Shown: piece after piece, positions 63,701 through 64,000 of the stretch
How the letters are laid out: every line of letters starts with the position of its first letter
Position numbering within the stretch: the first letter of the stretch is position 1
Assembly: GCF_001282625.1 (NCBI RefSeq)
Contig: NZ_CTEJ01000002.1
Location: 684,501-748,500 of the forward strand
Origin: Lascolabacillus massiliensis
Lineage (GTDB): Bacteria > Bacteroidota > Bacteroidia > Bacteroidales > Dysgonomonadaceae
DNA: 64,000 nt
Direction: 5' to 3'
Made by a program: the position numbers and the translations under genes
The notes under the pieces: model-generated
The model's input: only the letters and a program-made list of their open reading frames with translations
Database searches by the model: none
Told to the model about the DNA's origin: nothing

Positions 63701-64000
63701 TTACTTTTTTCTGATAAGCGTTAAACCGTCACGAACTGCTAATATAACCTTTTCGACACGATTATCGCTTTTCAAATGAGTATTAAATTCCAAAATACCT
63801 TTAGTCTGCCAGTCATTACTCTTCGGCTTTTCCAGAACCTTTCCATGCCAGAGAGTATTATCCGCTAGTATGAAACCACCCTGTTTCACTTTAGGGAGAA
63901 TCTTCTCGTAGAGCTGCCAATAGTCACGTTTATTACCATCCATAAATACCAAATCGAAGGTACTATCCTCATAATCAAGCACAACTTCATTGGCATCACC
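63701..64000 (-). CDS. Class I SAM-dependent O-methyltransferase, C-terminal part
   Basis: The frame is open to the right edge, so the N-terminal part is missing. The visible 99 residues include FDLVFMDGNKRDYWQLYEKILPKVKQGGFILADNTLWHGKV, the pattern of the O-methyltransferase family related to catechol and caffeoyl-CoA enzymes (metal ligands in MDG and DN). The substrate is unknown. An in-frame GTG at 63982 is not the start, because the conserved domain extends beyond it. Confidence 0.85.
   Translation of the reverse strand, partial: GDANEVVLDYEDSTFDLVFMDGNKRDYWQLYEKILPKVKQGGFILADNTLWHGKVLEKPKSNDWQTKGILEFNTHLKSDNRVEKVILAVRDGLTLIRKK

Overview
The window reads as the chromosome of a low-GC member of the Bacteroidota, most likely order Bacteroidales; a Dysgonomonadaceae-like organism is my best guess, but no 16S gene is present to settle it. 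The evidence: the type IX secretion genes gldK-gldL-gldM-gldN; a short RpoD-type sigma factor of 286 residues; promoters of the Bacteroidota form TTTG-N19/20-TAnnTTTG; few clear Shine-Dalgarno sites; a MurF-alanine racemase fusion; and Bacteroidota families such as GSCFA, DUF3078, DUF4834, DUF5063 and DUF6266.

Layout. 1-8.3 kb: the end of an outer-membrane barrel gene, a class A penicillin-binding protein, a BlaR1/BlaI-type sensor-repressor pair whose sensor carries three TonB-C domains, and serC-serA. 8.4-13.6 kb: recR, a membrane protein, an acetyltransferase, a threonylcarbamoyl-AMP synthase, a chloride channel and fmt. 13.6-25.6 kb: a DUF3078 protein, LemA and two TPM-domain proteins, miaA, a DUF2975/XRE pair, lysA, a glycosyltransferase, an HtrA protease, rpoD and an OmpA-family protein. 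25.7-31.9 kb (minus strand): murF-alr, GSCFA, an rRNA methyltransferase, a 3'-5' exonuclease and DUF5063. 32.0-38.7 kb: rimP-nusA-infB with a candidate attenuator, an OmpH-family chaperone and murI.

The most interesting part is 39.3-50.6 kb. The phospholipid genes psd and pssA are followed by an alpha-oxoamine synthase, a threonine-synthase-like enzyme with a zinc ribbon, and a short-chain reductase. I read these three as a sulfonolipid (capnine-type) pathway: cysteate synthase, cysteate acyltransferase and 3-ketocapnine reductase. A protein with two VOC domains comes next, and then gldK-L-M-N. Sulfonolipids are known to matter for gliding in Flavobacterium, so the proximity of the lipid genes to the secretion/gliding core is suggestive. 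The functions are inferred from family resemblance and context, not proven.

From 51.3 to 59.06 kb the character changes. A 0.9-kb gene-poor, AT-rich stretch with several palindromes leads into accessory genes: DUF6266, a phosphodiesterase-like enzyme, two SRPBCC proteins, a rhodanese, a YeiH-type transporter, DUF2024 and a penicillin-acylase-like lipoprotein. The plus strand becomes rich in G and T here whichever way genes run, and the block ends 1 bp from the 3' end of a tRNA-Val(GAC). No integrase or attachment repeat was seen, so an island is only a hypothesis. 59.1-64 kb (minus strand) returns to ordinary genes: a Tat-exported oxidoreductase, UDP-glucose dehydrogenase, a LolC/E-type permease, rbfA and part of an O-methyltransferase.
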